A stretch of 49,382 bases of DNA from positions 1-49,382 of the forward strand of contig JACQVH010000225.1 of assembly GCA_016209895.1 (NCBI GenBank), written 5' to 3'. The position numbers were made by a program, and so were the translations under genes. Origin of the DNA: Candidatus Hydrogenedentota bacterium (lineage in GTDB: Bacteria; Hydrogenedentota; Hydrogenedentia; Hydrogenedentales; SLHB01). Below are positions 9,238 to 17,567 of the stretch, piece after piece (position 1 is the stretch's first letter; every line of letters starts with the position of its first letter). The notes under the pieces were generated by a model, which saw nothing but the letters and a program-made list of their open reading frames with translations, ran no database searches and was not told where the DNA came from.

Positions 9238-10484
9238 AACTGATCGAATGCCCCCTTGCGCACCTCTTCACACGACAGTTGCGTGGCAGGCATCCCCGTC
9301 AGCGCTTCGATATTGTCCATGGGCTTAGAAGTAGACCCGTCGCGCACGACGACGATTTTGGCCGCGCACCCGGCTTCGAGCGCGGTCTGTACCAACGTCT
9401 CACGAGAATCGTCCCAGTCCAAAAAGATGCCGACGATGGTGGAGACTCGCGTAAGTTCCTCGGCCAGCGCGGGCGCCACCACGGCAAACGGATCGATACG
9501 GCATTCATCAATACACGCGAGAATCTCGAGGATGTTTTCAAAGTGGGCCGTGTGGCGTCCGGCGCGGAATACATACAACTCGGGACCCGCCGCGAAAAGG
9601 TCAATCAGATACTCGCCATGTGAAAGCGCGTCTGCTGCCGAAGCCGTCAGGCTGACCGCCGCCTCCAATTCCGGAAAACCCGCGCGCGGCCGGCGACGCC
9701 GTCCGGTTACGTAGGTGTCAAGCACCAAAGCGATGCGGCAATAGAACTCTTCCTGATACTCTCGCACGACCGGCTTCGCCAGCCTCGCCCATGAGCGAAA
9801 ATCAATGCGACCCTGAGGATCGCCGGGACGATATTCGCGATTCCCAATGTATTCGACGGACTCGCCCACGCCCGACGTAAGGGCCACGCCGCCCGGTTGA
9901 TAGCGTCGTCCCGCCACAATGTTCATCCCGGCAAGGGGATGAAAGCTCGGTATCACGAGCAGCGACCCGCCGTTCGCAGATCTCCGCCCCGATCGGCAAA
10001 TCGAGAACGGAAACGTCGTGTAAGCGCGCAGTGGCGGCAGCGAGTAATATCCCCGCCGACGCGGTTGAAGTGTAACGGGTAACGATGCGCGTTCGCCCGT
10101 CGCGAGATGCCGGTGAAGCTTCTCCGAATCCTTCGATTCCAGCGCGCGATCGAGTCCGAAGTAACCAATTGAAACATCGTACGCGGGCCGCCGTGAAACG
10201 TTCACGATGGTAAAGAATCCCGTTGTGGATTGTCCGACCGAGGCCGTCTGCGGAAATGTCCCGATGATCTCGAGGCGAGGCCGTATCAGCCAATTGACCA
10301 CCCAAGCGACGAAACCCAATGCAAACAAGGCGGAGAACGTGTAAAGGATGGGCAACTGAAGCGGATGACCCAAAATGCCCGAAACCACGCCGATCCCAAC
10401 AAGCGCCTTCCCCGACGCCGTGAGCTTAAACGTCCAGAGGTCGCGGACAAGGTCCGCGAGGCGATCCGGAAATCCCTTCTTCAT
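9234..10484 (-). CDS. DUF58 domain protein
   Basis: 416 residues. Two N-terminal hydrophobic segments (~25-68) are followed by a beta-sandwich region and then the DUF58 signature 'YRPGDPQGRIDFRSWARLAKPVVREYQEEF' (~215-245), which leads into a von Willebrand-A-like fold ('IALVLDT'). Partner of MoxR-type AAA+ ATPases in known operons. It overlaps both neighbours by four bases (ATGA at 10481-10484 and 9234-9237), which is strong evidence for coupled translation. No catalytic site is known for this family; the role is likely structural or regulatory at the membrane. Confidence 0.88.
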   Translation of the reverse strand: MKKGFPDRLADLVRDLWTFKLTASGKALVGIGVVSGILGHPLQLPILYTFSALFALGFVAWVVNWLIRPRLEIIGTFPQTASVGQSTTGFFTIVNVSRRPAYDVSIGYFGLDRALESKDSEKLHRHLATGERASLPVTLQPRRRGYYSLPPLRAYTTFPFSICRSGRRSANGGSLLVIPSFHPLAGMNIVAGRRYQPGGVALTSGVGESVEYIGNREYRPGDPQGRIDFRSWARLAKPVVREYQEEFYCRIALVLDTYVTGRRRRPRAGFPELEAAVSLTASAADALSHGEYLIDLFAAGPELYVFRAGRHTAHFENILEILACIDECRIDPFAVVAPALAEELTRVSTIVGIFLDWDDSRETLVQTALEAGCAAKIVVVRDGSTSKPMDNIEALTGMPATQLSCEEVRKGAFDQL

Positions 10485-11431
10485 GTCCGCACTTTTACCG
10501 ACTCAACAATATCGGTAATGACCTCGATAGCGCCGCCGCCTTTGTACTTCGCCTTCGGCGTGAGCAGCACTCGGTGCGCCAATACGTAACGAGACAGGCG
10601 CTGGACGTCGTCCGGCAATACGTAAGCGCGCCCCTGGCAGAACGCGCTGGCCTGCGCGGCGCGAAACAGCATCAGCGAGCCGCGCGGACTGACTCCCAGC
10701 TTCAGCCGCGCGTCGGACCGCGTCGCACTGACAATGTCCACCAGGTACCGCGCCACCGGTTCACTGACCGCGACCCGTCGCACCTCCTTTTGCATAGCCA
10801 GGACCTCACTGCGGCTTACGACGGGCTTCAACGCGTCCACCGGGTGAGACTCGGCCTGCGCGTAGAGGATGCTGACCTCGACGTCCGGCGCGGGATACCC
10901 GAGATTCATCTGAACCAGAAACCGGTCCAATTGCGCCTCCGGCAGCGGATACGTTCCATGAAAATCAATGGGATTCTGCGTAGCCAGAACGATGAACGGT
11001 TCCGGCAACGGGTGACGCTCGCCTTCGATGGTGGCTTGTGACTCGTTCATGGCCTCCAGCAAGGCCGACTGGGTACGCGGCGAGGCACGGTTAATCTCGT
11101 CAGCCAACAACACATTGCAGAAGATCGGCCCTGGGCGGAAATGAAAGGACCCATCGGCCGGATTGTAGATGGACGATCCCAAAATATCGGCCGGCAGCAG
11201 GTCCGGCGTGAACTGGATTCGATTCAACTGGGCATCAATGGACCGAGCCAAGGTCTTGGCGAACGTAGTCTTGCCCACGCCCGGCACGTCCTCCATCAGC
11301 ACGGAACCATTCGCCAGGAGAGCGATCGTAAGTATCTCGATACACTCCTGCTTGCCCTGAATGACGCCACTCAGATTACGTCTCAAAGCTGCCAGTCTGT
11401 CCTGAGCGCCCGAAACCATGGAATTGCCCAT
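10481..11431 (-). CDS. MoxR-family AAA+ ATPase
   Basis: 316 residues from the ATG at 11431, chosen over the ORF-track start at 11593 because 'GGGGAGGGTG' lies just upstream and the extra 54 residues look non-coding. Walker A is 'DVPGVGKTT' (residues ~49-56), Walker B 'LLADEIN' (Asp111-Glu112), and sensor 1 'VLATQNPI' follows. MoxR proteins act as chaperone-like ATPases that remodel or insert cofactors into partner complexes, usually with DUF58/VWA proteins. It is the first gene of the moxR-DUF58-transglutaminase operon; the next gene starts within its stop codon. Confidence 0.92.
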   Translation of the reverse strand: MGNSMVSGAQDRLAALRRNLSGVIQGKQECIEILTIALLANGSVLMEDVPGVGKTTFAKTLARSIDAQLNRIQFTPDLLPADILGSSIYNPADGSFHFRPGPIFCNVLLADEINRASPRTQSALLEAMNESQATIEGERHPLPEPFIVLATQNPIDFHGTYPLPEAQLDRFLVQMNLGYPAPDVEVSILYAQAESHPVDALKPVVSRSEVLAMQKEVRRVAVSEPVARYLVDIVSATRSDARLKLGVSPRGSLMLFRAAQASAFCQGRAYVLPDDVQRLSRYVLAHRVLLTPKAKYKGGGAIEVITDIVESVKVRT

Positions 11432-11894
11432 AAACACCCTCCCCTCTGTTCTCCAGTCGTATAAATCGGCTCGCACTATGCCGCAAGAAGGGACAAGGAT
11501 TCCAACAGCAACCCGAATCCCCCAGCCACTTACTGAATTACACGAGCGACACGCCCGCCGCAGAGGGCGGGCGCTACTCACCAGACGACCCAATTGGGAG
11601 GGCGCGCGTCCCGGCGGTCCGCCGAGTCGCCGAATTAACCATCGGATGAAACGTGTCGATCTTCTGCGTCAAATCGAAGATAACCGTTGCATCATCATTC
11701 GTCATGGAGCAAGACACGATTGGTATCAGAATCCGCGTACGCGTGTCTGCCAGCCGGTCCCTAGTCACCGTGAAATCAATGAACAGCTTGCCCGGCACAT
11801 ATTGCGAAAGCTGAGTGATTAAGCGTCCACGGCTTTCGATGGAGCGGCGGAACGCTGTCCAGAAGATCCAATAACGTCCCCTCGTAATTTGTTT
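11432..11894. other. intergenic, no supported gene
   Basis: 463 bp between the ABC operon end and moxR. It contains a stem-loop at 11553-11572 and, at 11595-11611, a 17-bp word 'TGGGAGGGCGCGCGTCC' that recurs with one mismatch at 39628-39644. A 74-residue minus ORF here resembles nothing I recognise. The moxR promoter should lie in this stretch, but I could not pick convincing hexamers. Confidence 0.5.
11553..11572. terminator. GC-rich stem-loop, possible terminator
   Basis: 'GCCCGCC' pairs with 'GGCGGGC' across a 6-base loop. It lies downstream of the ABC-transporter operon and upstream of moxR on the minus strand. No clear U-run follows, so termination is only a possibility. Confidence 0.35.
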
Positions 11895-12974
11895 TCACCC
11901 CTTCAGGCCCGTCATGGTGATGCCTTGGATGAAGGTCTTTTGGGTAAAGAAGAAGAGGATGATGATGGGGATGGTGATGACGGTAGCCATCGCCATGAGG
12001 GGCCCCCAGGCGCTCTCGTGTTGGCTTTGGAATTGTTGGAGGGCGATGGCGAGCGTGTATTGCCGGTCGTCTTGGAGATAAATCAGCGGATTCAGGAAGT
12101 CGCCCCATTCCCAGAGGAACATGAACAGGGCCGTGGTCGCGAGGGAGGGCTTGGAAAGCGGCAGAATGATCCGTGAAAAAATGCCGAACTCGTTGCAGCC
12201 GTCAATGCGCGCCGCCGCCGAGAGGTCCTGCGGGACGCCCATGAAGAACTGCCGCAGCAAAAAGATGTAGAAGGGCACGCCGAAAAACGTGGGCACGATG
12301 AGCGGCTTGAAGGTTCCCGCCCAGCCGATGTGGCGATAGGCCACGAATAAGGGTATCAGCGTGACTTGATAGGGTAGCATCATGGTGGCCAGCACGAGCA
12401 CGAATAACGCGTTGCGGCCAGGCCACTCGATACGCGAGAAGCTATAAGCGACTAGCGCGGACGAGATGACCGTCCCCACCACGGTCAGAAAGCAAACGAA
12501 GAGCGTGTTGCGCAGGTTCTGGAAAAAGTCCATCTGCTTGAAGGCTTTGGTGTAGTTCTGCCAATGGAACCCAAGCCGCTGTTTGATCTCGAAGGTTTCC
12601 GGCCAGACCTTCATTTCTTTTCCGGCGATGTTCAGCAAATACTGTCCATTCTCGAGAACCGAAAGTTCGACCCCCTGCCGACCCTGCAGACCCTCTTCCG
12701 TGCCGCGATAGATCACGACGCGGCGTCCCTGCGCGTCCAGAACGTCGGTAGACGGAATCCACTGCGGCGGAAACGTGAAGATGCGCGATTCCGGCTTCAG
12801 TGAGGTGGACAGCATCCATACAAAGGGGAGGATGAAGAGCGCAGAGGAGAGGACCAAGAAGAAGTGGGCCGTCCAGCGGACGCGACGTTTCAGCAACATA
12901 GGGACCATTGCCGCAACCACAAGGAGAACCGCTACGGCAATCTGTGTCGTAGGACTGAGGAAACTATTCGCCAT
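11895..12974 (-). CDS. sugar ABC transporter permease (MalG type), enlarged
   Basis: 359 residues; typical MalG/UgpE permeases have about 275-300. The C-terminal half is canonical, with the ATPase-coupling EAA-like loop 'DLSAAARIDGCNEFGIFSRIILPLSKPSL'. The N-terminus carries an extra membrane helix (residues ~8-28) ahead of the usual TM1. An extra ~60-residue exported segment ('DVLDAQGRRVVIYRG...VWPETFEIKQRLGFHWQNYTKAF') lies between TM1 and TM2, where family members have only a short loop. It overlaps the upstream permease by 11 bp. It imports a sugar or oligosaccharide with the two genes upstream; no ATPase gene is present, so a shared MsmK/MalK-like ATPase must come from elsewhere. Confidence 0.9.
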   Translation of the reverse strand: MANSFLSPTTQIAVAVLLVVAAMVPMLLKRRVRWTAHFFLVLSSALFILPFVWMLSTSLKPESRIFTFPPQWIPSTDVLDAQGRRVVIYRGTEEGLQGRQGVELSVLENGQYLLNIAGKEMKVWPETFEIKQRLGFHWQNYTKAFKQMDFFQNLRNTLFVCFLTVVGTVISSALVAYSFSRIEWPGRNALFVLVLATMMLPYQVTLIPLFVAYRHIGWAGTFKPLIVPTFFGVPFYIFLLRQFFMGVPQDLSAAARIDGCNEFGIFSRIILPLSKPSLATTALFMFLWEWGDFLNPLIYLQDDRQYTLAIALQQFQSQHESAWGPLMAMATVITIPIIILFFFTQKTFIQGITMTGLKG

Positions 12975-13854
12975 GGTAGTGCACCCAACGCTTGGAGGAG
13001 ATCAAGACGCCGATGGTCGCGGTCAGGACCAGGATAAACAGCAGCCAGGCCATGGCCGAGGCGTAGCCCATGCGGAGATAGTTGAAAGCGTTCTTGTACA
13101 TGTAAAGCGCGTAGAACATGGTGGTGTCGGCGGGCGTGCCTTTGCCGGCGGTCATCACGTACACCTGCGTGAAATACTGGAAGGCCGCAATCAGGCCCAT
13201 GACCAAGTTGAACAGGATCGTCGGCGTGATCATGGGTAGCGTGACGTTCCAGAACTTCCGTAAGCGTCCCGCCCCGTCAATATCGGCGACCTCGTACAAG
13301 GACTGCGGGACCTCGGCGAGTCCCGCGAGGAAAATCACCATGGCGCTCCCGACGCTCCAGAAGCTCATCAGGATGAGCGACGGTTTGGACCAATACTCGT
13401 CGGCAATCCAGCCGGGACCCTCGATGTTCATCATCGCCAGCGTGCTGTTGATTAATCCGTTCTGCGGATTCAGCACCCACAGCCAAAGCACGCCCGAAGC
13501 CACAATCGGCACGATGGACGGCAGGAAAAACACGGTTCGGTAGCCCGCCAACCCCCAGACTTTCTGGTGAAGCAACAGCGCCAGTCCAACGGCGATGGCC
13601 AGACCCATGGGTACGCTGAATACCGTGAAATACAGCGTATTCCAGAGCGACTTCCCAAAGACCTTGTCCTCGGTTATGAGCGTGCGGAAATTGTCCAAAC
13701 CGCACCAGACCGGCGGATTGATCACGTTGTAGTGGCAGAGACTGTAGTACAGGCTCATCACAATCGGGTAGAGTGTGAAGGCTACAAACCCCAGCAGATA
13801 CGGTGACGCAAACAGCAGGCCGTTGCGCAGATTGCGTCGTTCCCGGCGGGTCAT
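12964..13854 (-). CDS. sugar ABC transporter permease (MalF/UgpA type)
   Basis: 296 residues with six membrane helices. The coupling loop is 'LYEVADIDGAGRLRKFWNVTLPMITPT', the EAA motif of the carbohydrate-uptake-1 family. Normal length for the family, unlike its partner. Start ATG lies in the binding-protein stop (ATGA), and its own end overlaps the MalG-type gene by 11 bp. It forms the heterodimeric channel with that protein. Confidence 0.92.
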   Translation of the reverse strand: MTRRERRNLRNGLLFASPYLLGFVAFTLYPIVMSLYYSLCHYNVINPPVWCGLDNFRTLITEDKVFGKSLWNTLYFTVFSVPMGLAIAVGLALLLHQKVWGLAGYRTVFFLPSIVPIVASGVLWLWVLNPQNGLINSTLAMMNIEGPGWIADEYWSKPSLILMSFWSVGSAMVIFLAGLAEVPQSLYEVADIDGAGRLRKFWNVTLPMITPTILFNLVMGLIAAFQYFTQVYVMTAGKGTPADTTMFYALYMYKNAFNYLRMGYASAMAWLLFILVLTATIGVLISSKRWVHYHGE

Positions 13855-15242
13855 CGCGCCGCCCTCCCGCGGACTTTGGCGACGCGTTCGAGTTCCGTGT
13901 TGGTGTCCGCTTCGATGTTGTGCGCGGCGTCTTCCGGAGTAATTTTGTACAGCGTGACGTAGCCGCGCTGCCGCTCCATGTCGTCGGACATGAGTTGCAT
14001 CGCCGGGATCGCCGGATACGGTTCGGCCGGTTTTGTCAATAACTGCTCGACGAACACCCGAAACTTGGGATGACCCGTAAACCGCTCCTGCATGGCCTCT
14101 TCGCGCCGGGGCGGTATGTTTTGAATGTCATAATTGTAGTCGCTCGCCGGAGACGCGCCGCCGTTGGGCCGGGGCGAATAGAACCATCGCAGGAACACTT
14201 TCGCCGCTTCCTCGTTCTTGCTCCCTACGGGGATCGCATCCACGACCGCATTCGGCGAGTAAGCCACCGGCGGAGCGCCTTCCGGCTGAGGAATCGGCGC
14301 GACGCCCCAGTCGAGGTCCGGGGCGTATTTGCGAGTAAATTCGACTTGCCACTCGCCCTCGGTAATCATCGCCACCTTGCCGGTATAGAACGGGTTGCTG
14401 GCGCTCTGATACTCGCCGAAGCCGCCACCGGGGATCGCGGATACCATGGTGGGGTCAATAGCGTGAGGAGGATTCTCCCGTGAGGCCGGATTGACAGCGA
14501 ACGTCTGTTGCCAGGCCAGGGACGCGATGATGCCCGGGTCATTTCCGCAGACTACACGCTTGGTCGCCGGGTCATACCATTTCCCGCCGAACAAACATCC
14601 CCACATGTGCGTCACGTCCCACGGCAGCCACGGCAGAAACCCGATCTGCTCCACCATGCCGTTCGGCGACCGTACGGTCAATTTCGCGGCATATTCTTCG
14701 AGTTCGTTCAGTGTGCGCGGCGGACGGTCCGGATCGAGTCCCGCGCGCCGGAACGCGCCCTTGTTCCAGAGGAGGCACGTCGAGTCTGTAGTGGTGGGAA
14801 CGGCCCAGACGTGGCCGTCAAACCGGACCATGGCCCAGACGTGAGGAAAGAACTTCTCCTCGTTCAGATACGGCTCGGCAGCCATGAAGTCTTCGAGCGG
14901 CGTGAAACATCCTTGCGAGGCCAGTGCCGCGAGGACCGCGGTCTCCAGACTGCAAATCTCCGGTGGCGCGCCCCCGGCAATCGCCGTCAACAACTTCTCG
15001 ATGCGCGAGCCGATAGGAAGCGTTCGCACATAGACCTGATTTTGGCTCCGATTAAATTCCTCGATAAGTTTAACCCGAGCCTCATACTCGTGCCCCGTAT
15101 GCCGGTCCCAATAGGTGATGACGACGCGACCCTCCGCCAGCGCCGCTTTCTCTTCGGGCGAACCAGCCTCCGACGGCCACAGGACTACCAGCACGACCAG
15201 ACATGCCACTGCGCAAACTATGTACCAGAGGTATTCTCTCAA
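13851..15242 (-). CDS. extracellular sugar-binding protein (ABC, family 1)
   Basis: 463 residues. The sequence 'VVITYWDRHTGHEYEARVKLIEEFNRSQNQVYVRTLP' is the usual first lobe of family-1 solute-binding proteins, and 'GHVWAVPTTTDSTCLLWNKGAFRRAGLDPDRPPRTLNELEEYA' matches the ligand-facing hinge region. The N-terminus is a single hydrophobic segment ('YIVCAVACLVVLVVLWP') without a clean lipobox, so the protein is probably membrane-anchored. The start codon is TTG with 'CAGG' a few bases ahead. First gene of the three-gene importer operon. Substrate not predictable, probably an oligosaccharide given the glycan enzymes nearby. Confidence 0.88.
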   Translation of the reverse strand: MREYLWYIVCAVACLVVLVVLWPSEAGSPEEKAALAEGRVVITYWDRHTGHEYEARVKLIEEFNRSQNQVYVRTLPIGSRIEKLLTAIAGGAPPEICSLETAVLAALASQGCFTPLEDFMAAEPYLNEEKFFPHVWAMVRFDGHVWAVPTTTDSTCLLWNKGAFRRAGLDPDRPPRTLNELEEYAAKLTVRSPNGMVEQIGFLPWLPWDVTHMWGCLFGGKWYDPATKRVVCGNDPGIIASLAWQQTFAVNPASRENPPHAIDPTMVSAIPGGGFGEYQSASNPFYTGKVAMITEGEWQVEFTRKYAPDLDWGVAPIPQPEGAPPVAYSPNAVVDAIPVGSKNEEAAKVFLRWFYSPRPNGGASPASDYNYDIQNIPPRREEAMQERFTGHPKFRVFVEQLLTKPAEPYPAIPAMQLMSDDMERQRGYVTLYKITPEDAAHNIEADTNTELERVAKVRGRAAR

Positions 15243-15405
15243 GAATTACCTGACGCTCCATCTTTTGACGAATGCGGGCTGTATTATGCGTTTCAACTCG
15301 CGGGAATTCCACCCTACCGGGGAGTTAACGCTCGGAATTGCTGGAAACAGAACACGAAGATTTCAAGATTGACGGCTGCCGATCTCTACGTCGGTGTCTA
15401 GGCGT

Positions 15406-15714
15406 GTCCGGAAAGGAACGGACATAGCAAAAATCGCAACCGTGCGGGCACCCACGCGAAACTACCATCGAGTTCGGCACCAGGTAATTCCGCCGTTTGA
15501 TCAAGTCTCGGCGAATCGGCGGGAGGTCCGTTAGATCGCGGGTCAGCGAGCGGTAAAGTCGCATCGGTCGTCCCGCGCGGAAATCGGCCAGAAATCGCGG
15601 CCAGGCTTCCTCCGCCGGACCAGCCACGACGGTACCCGCGTGTTGGAGCCCTTCCTCGGGCAACGAAGTCACGTGTAATCCGCCCAAGACTACAAAGGCT
15701 CCTCGCCTTCGATA
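15406..15714 (-). pseudogene. B12-binding radical SAM protein, internal fragment
   Basis: About 103 residues match only the middle of a cobalamin-binding radical SAM protein: 'YRRRGAFVVLGGLHVTSLPEE', then 'GPAEEAWPRFLADFRAG', then 'LVPNSMVVSRGCPHGCDFCY' with the CxxxCxxC iron-sulfur motif. Reading breaks down right after that motif, and there is no B12-domain start before it. The rest of the 168-residue ORF is unrelated. It lies directly downstream of uppS. It looks like a both-ends-truncated remnant, possibly of a duplicated gene. Confidence 0.65.
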
Positions 15715-15742
15715 TTCACATGACGTCACCCGGACGCGGTGG

Positions 15743-16483
15743 TCAGTGGCTTGCTGCCACTTGCAGGTCCGGGATTCGTCCGTAGCGGCGGTCGCGGCGG
15801 TGGTACTCCTGGACGGCCTCGGCCAAGTCATCGGGACTGAAATCGGGCCACATGGTTGGGGTGAAGTACAGTTCGGCGTAAGCGCATTCCCAGAGCATGA
15901 AATCGCTGAGCCGCAGCTCTCCGCCGGTTCGAATCAGCAGATCGACGTCACGGTAGTCGGAGGCGGCGCACCCGTCTCCGCCCAAACGACGCGCGAATTG
16001 TTCCGGCGTGGTCCTTCGCGGCCGGGCAAGGTGAACCGCCGCTTGCAGGATCGCGTCGCGCGACGAGTAGTCCAATGCGATCTGCAGGACCAATGTCGTG
16101 CCGTTCGAGGTGGCAGATTCGGCAACCTCGATTGCGCACCGCAAGGGCCCGCTCAAGCGCGTGCGCGAGCCCAGGACCCGCAGGCGTACCCCTTTTTCGA
16201 CGCAGGTCGAGACCTGGGTGCGAAGATATTCTTCCAACAACTGCATCAGATTGGCGACTTCCTCGGACGGCCGACGCCAGTTGTCCGAGGAAAAGGCGTA
16301 CAGGGTGAGCGCCTCGATACCGAGGTCGGGCGTGGACTCGACCACGCGCCGTACGGCGTCCACGCCGGCGCGATGTCCGGCGGAGCGGGGCAGCCCGCGT
16401 CGCTGGGCCCAACGACCGCTTCCGTCCATGATGATGGCCACGTGGATACCGTTATGGTTGTCGTTTCCCGGAAAGTTTCCCAT
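15743..16483 (-). CDS. uppS: undecaprenyl diphosphate synthase (isoprenyl transferase)
   Basis: 246 residues from the ATG at 16483, preferred over 16501 because 'AAGGAG' lies 8 bases upstream. It makes the C55 lipid carrier for peptidoglycan and surface polysaccharides from FPP and IPP. Active-site motifs: 'IIMDGSGRWAQRRG' (catalytic Asp20), 'FSSDNWRRPSEEV', 'RTGGELRLSDFMLWECAYAELYF'. Three family-conserved positions differ: Asn to Ser in MDGNGRW, Ser to Gly in RTSGE, and Asn to Asp in SNF. A -10 'TATAAT' and an operator-like repeat lie at 16508-16532 in its leader. The gene upstream in the same direction is a winged-helix regulator. Confidence 0.93.
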   Translation of the reverse strand: MGNFPGNDNHNGIHVAIIMDGSGRWAQRRGLPRSAGHRAGVDAVRRVVESTPDLGIEALTLYAFSSDNWRRPSEEVANLMQLLEEYLRTQVSTCVEKGVRLRVLGSRTRLSGPLRCAIEVAESATSNGTTLVLQIALDYSSRDAILQAAVHLARPRRTTPEQFARRLGGDGCAASDYRDVDLLIRTGGELRLSDFMLWECAYAELYFTPTMWPDFSPDDLAEAVQEYHRRDRRYGRIPDLQVAASH

Positions 16484-16507
16484 CGGAAGTCTCCTTCTCA
16501 TAACACG

Positions 16508-16532
16508 TGTGAAGTACTTTGTATTATAAAGT
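16508..16532 (-). promoter_or_regulatory. operator-like 25-mer on the uppS promoter
   Basis: On the plus strand it contains TACTTT-N7-AAAGTA (16515-16533). The minus-strand -10 hexamer TATAAT (16523-16528) lies inside the repeat. 21 of 25 bases are identical to 17562-17586, the promoter of the regulator operon. Occupancy would block uppS transcription. Likely ligand: the winged-helix protein at 16554-16928 (inference). Confidence 0.55.
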
Positions 16533-16553
16533 ATATATCCAAAAAAATATCCG

Positions 16554-16928
16554 TCAGCCTTCGCGCACGCGGCGGATGAGTGCTTCCATGTGGTCCAGAT
16601 ACCGTTCCAGGGCCTTGCGACCCTTGTCCGTCAACCGAAATTCAGTCTTGGGCACGCGGCCTTCGAAGTGTTTCCGGCACGCGATATATCCGGCTTCCTC
16701 GAGTTTCCGGGTATGCACACTCAGGTTTCCGTCCGTGGTCTTGAGAATACGCTTGAGTTCGTTGAAGCTGAGCGACCCATTGACCGCGAGCGCGCTTACG
16801 ATAGCCAGCCGCAACCGCTCGTAGATGATGCGGTCGAGTGGAGGGACTTCGACACGACCGGCCGGAGCCGCGTCGGCACGCGGGCTCAGATGCGGCGCTT
16901 GTCTGGCGGTGTTAGTCTTAGCCACCAT
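16554..16928 (-). CDS. winged-helix transcriptional regulator
   Basis: 124 residues from the ATG at 16928 ('GAGGAAAC' upstream); the ORF-track TTG start is 12 bases earlier. After a disordered N-terminal ~25 residues comes a winged helix-turn-helix of the MarR/HTH_34 kind: 'LDRIIYERLRLAIVSALAVNGSLSFNELKRILKTTDGNLSVHTRKLEEAGYI' followed by the wing 'CRKHFEGRVPKTEFRLTDKGRKALERYLDHME'. Such small regulators commonly repress their own operon. It overlaps the membrane-protein gene by 11 bp. Two near-identical operator-like sites flank the pair, one on its own operon promoter and one on uppS, which suggests it controls both. Confidence 0.85.
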   Translation of the reverse strand: MVAKTNTARQAPHLSPRADAAPAGRVEVPPLDRIIYERLRLAIVSALAVNGSLSFNELKRILKTTDGNLSVHTRKLEEAGYIACRKHFEGRVPKTEFRLTDKGRKALERYLDHMEALIRRVREG

Positions 16929-17532
16929 GTTTCCTCGCAATGATGCATCCGAATACGATATTCAACAGCCCGAAGCCGAGGGCCATCCACGCGTCGCCAC
17001 GGCCCCACGGCACGAGGAACGCGACCACGCTGAGGGCCATGAAAGACGATCCCATTACCGGCACGACCTTCACCGAGAACGCGCCGCCGGTGACCACCGC
17101 CGTCCCGTAAAGCAGCAGCCAGGTGGCGGGCATCAGGGCGTGCAGATTCAACCGATGGAAGACGGCGGTCAACAGCAGACCGGCGACGAGCGGTGGAAAT
17201 AACCCGAGCGCGAAACGTCGTCCGGAACCGTGCAACACTGACTCGTTGACGCGCCGGGCCTTCACCAGCATCGCGGCAACGCCCAGGACCGAAGCTAACA
17301 CGGCCGTCGCCAGCCACGCGGTCAACCAGGCCGCGGGCGCCACCATACGATGCGCCATGACCGCCCCGCCTACAGCGAGCACACCCATGCCGACCGTGCC
17401 CCAGCCCGGGACCGCCGTAAACGAGGTTGACCGTTCCATGGTCTGCCGGATGAAACGCAGATTGTCCATGGCGTGCCGATGTAAAGGGGTCGGCTCTTCC
17501 GCGTCCGGAATCGGCTTGGGACTTAGGTTCAT
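16918..17532 (-). CDS. six-helix membrane protein paired with winged-helix regulator
   Basis: 204 residues, not recognised as a named family. The first ~40 residues are soluble ('PIPDAEEPTPLHRHAMDNLRFIRQTMERSTSF'), then about six hydrophobic helices to the C-terminus 'FGCIIARKHGG'. It is the first gene of a two-gene operon with the winged-helix regulator (11-bp overlap), a pairing seen in several phyla. A sensing or signal-relay role for envelope state is an inference. A strong promoter, TTGACA-N17-TACGAT, ends only 6 bases before the ATG, so the mRNA may be leaderless. Confidence 0.75.
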   Translation of the reverse strand: MNLSPKPIPDAEEPTPLHRHAMDNLRFIRQTMERSTSFTAVPGWGTVGMGVLAVGGAVMAHRMVAPAAWLTAWLATAVLASVLGVAAMLVKARRVNESVLHGSGRRFALGLFPPLVAGLLLTAVFHRLNLHALMPATWLLLYGTAVVTGGAFSVKVVPVMGSSFMALSVVAFLVPWGRGDAWMALGFGLLNIVFGCIIARKHGG

Positions 17533-17538
17533 GGTCGT

Positions 17539-17567
17539 ATCGTACCCGAAGTTCTACATTATGTCAA
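17539..17567 (-). promoter_or_regulatory. sigma70-type promoter of the regulator operon
   Basis: -35 TTGACA (17562-17567, perfect), 17-bp spacer, -10 TACGAT (17539-17544). The ATG at 17532 starts 7 bases after the -10, where transcription itself would be expected to begin. Confidence 0.6.

Noticed and set aside
11574-11798. 74-residue minus ORF before moxR
   Set aside because: No recognisable family, overlaps a stem-loop, no start signal.
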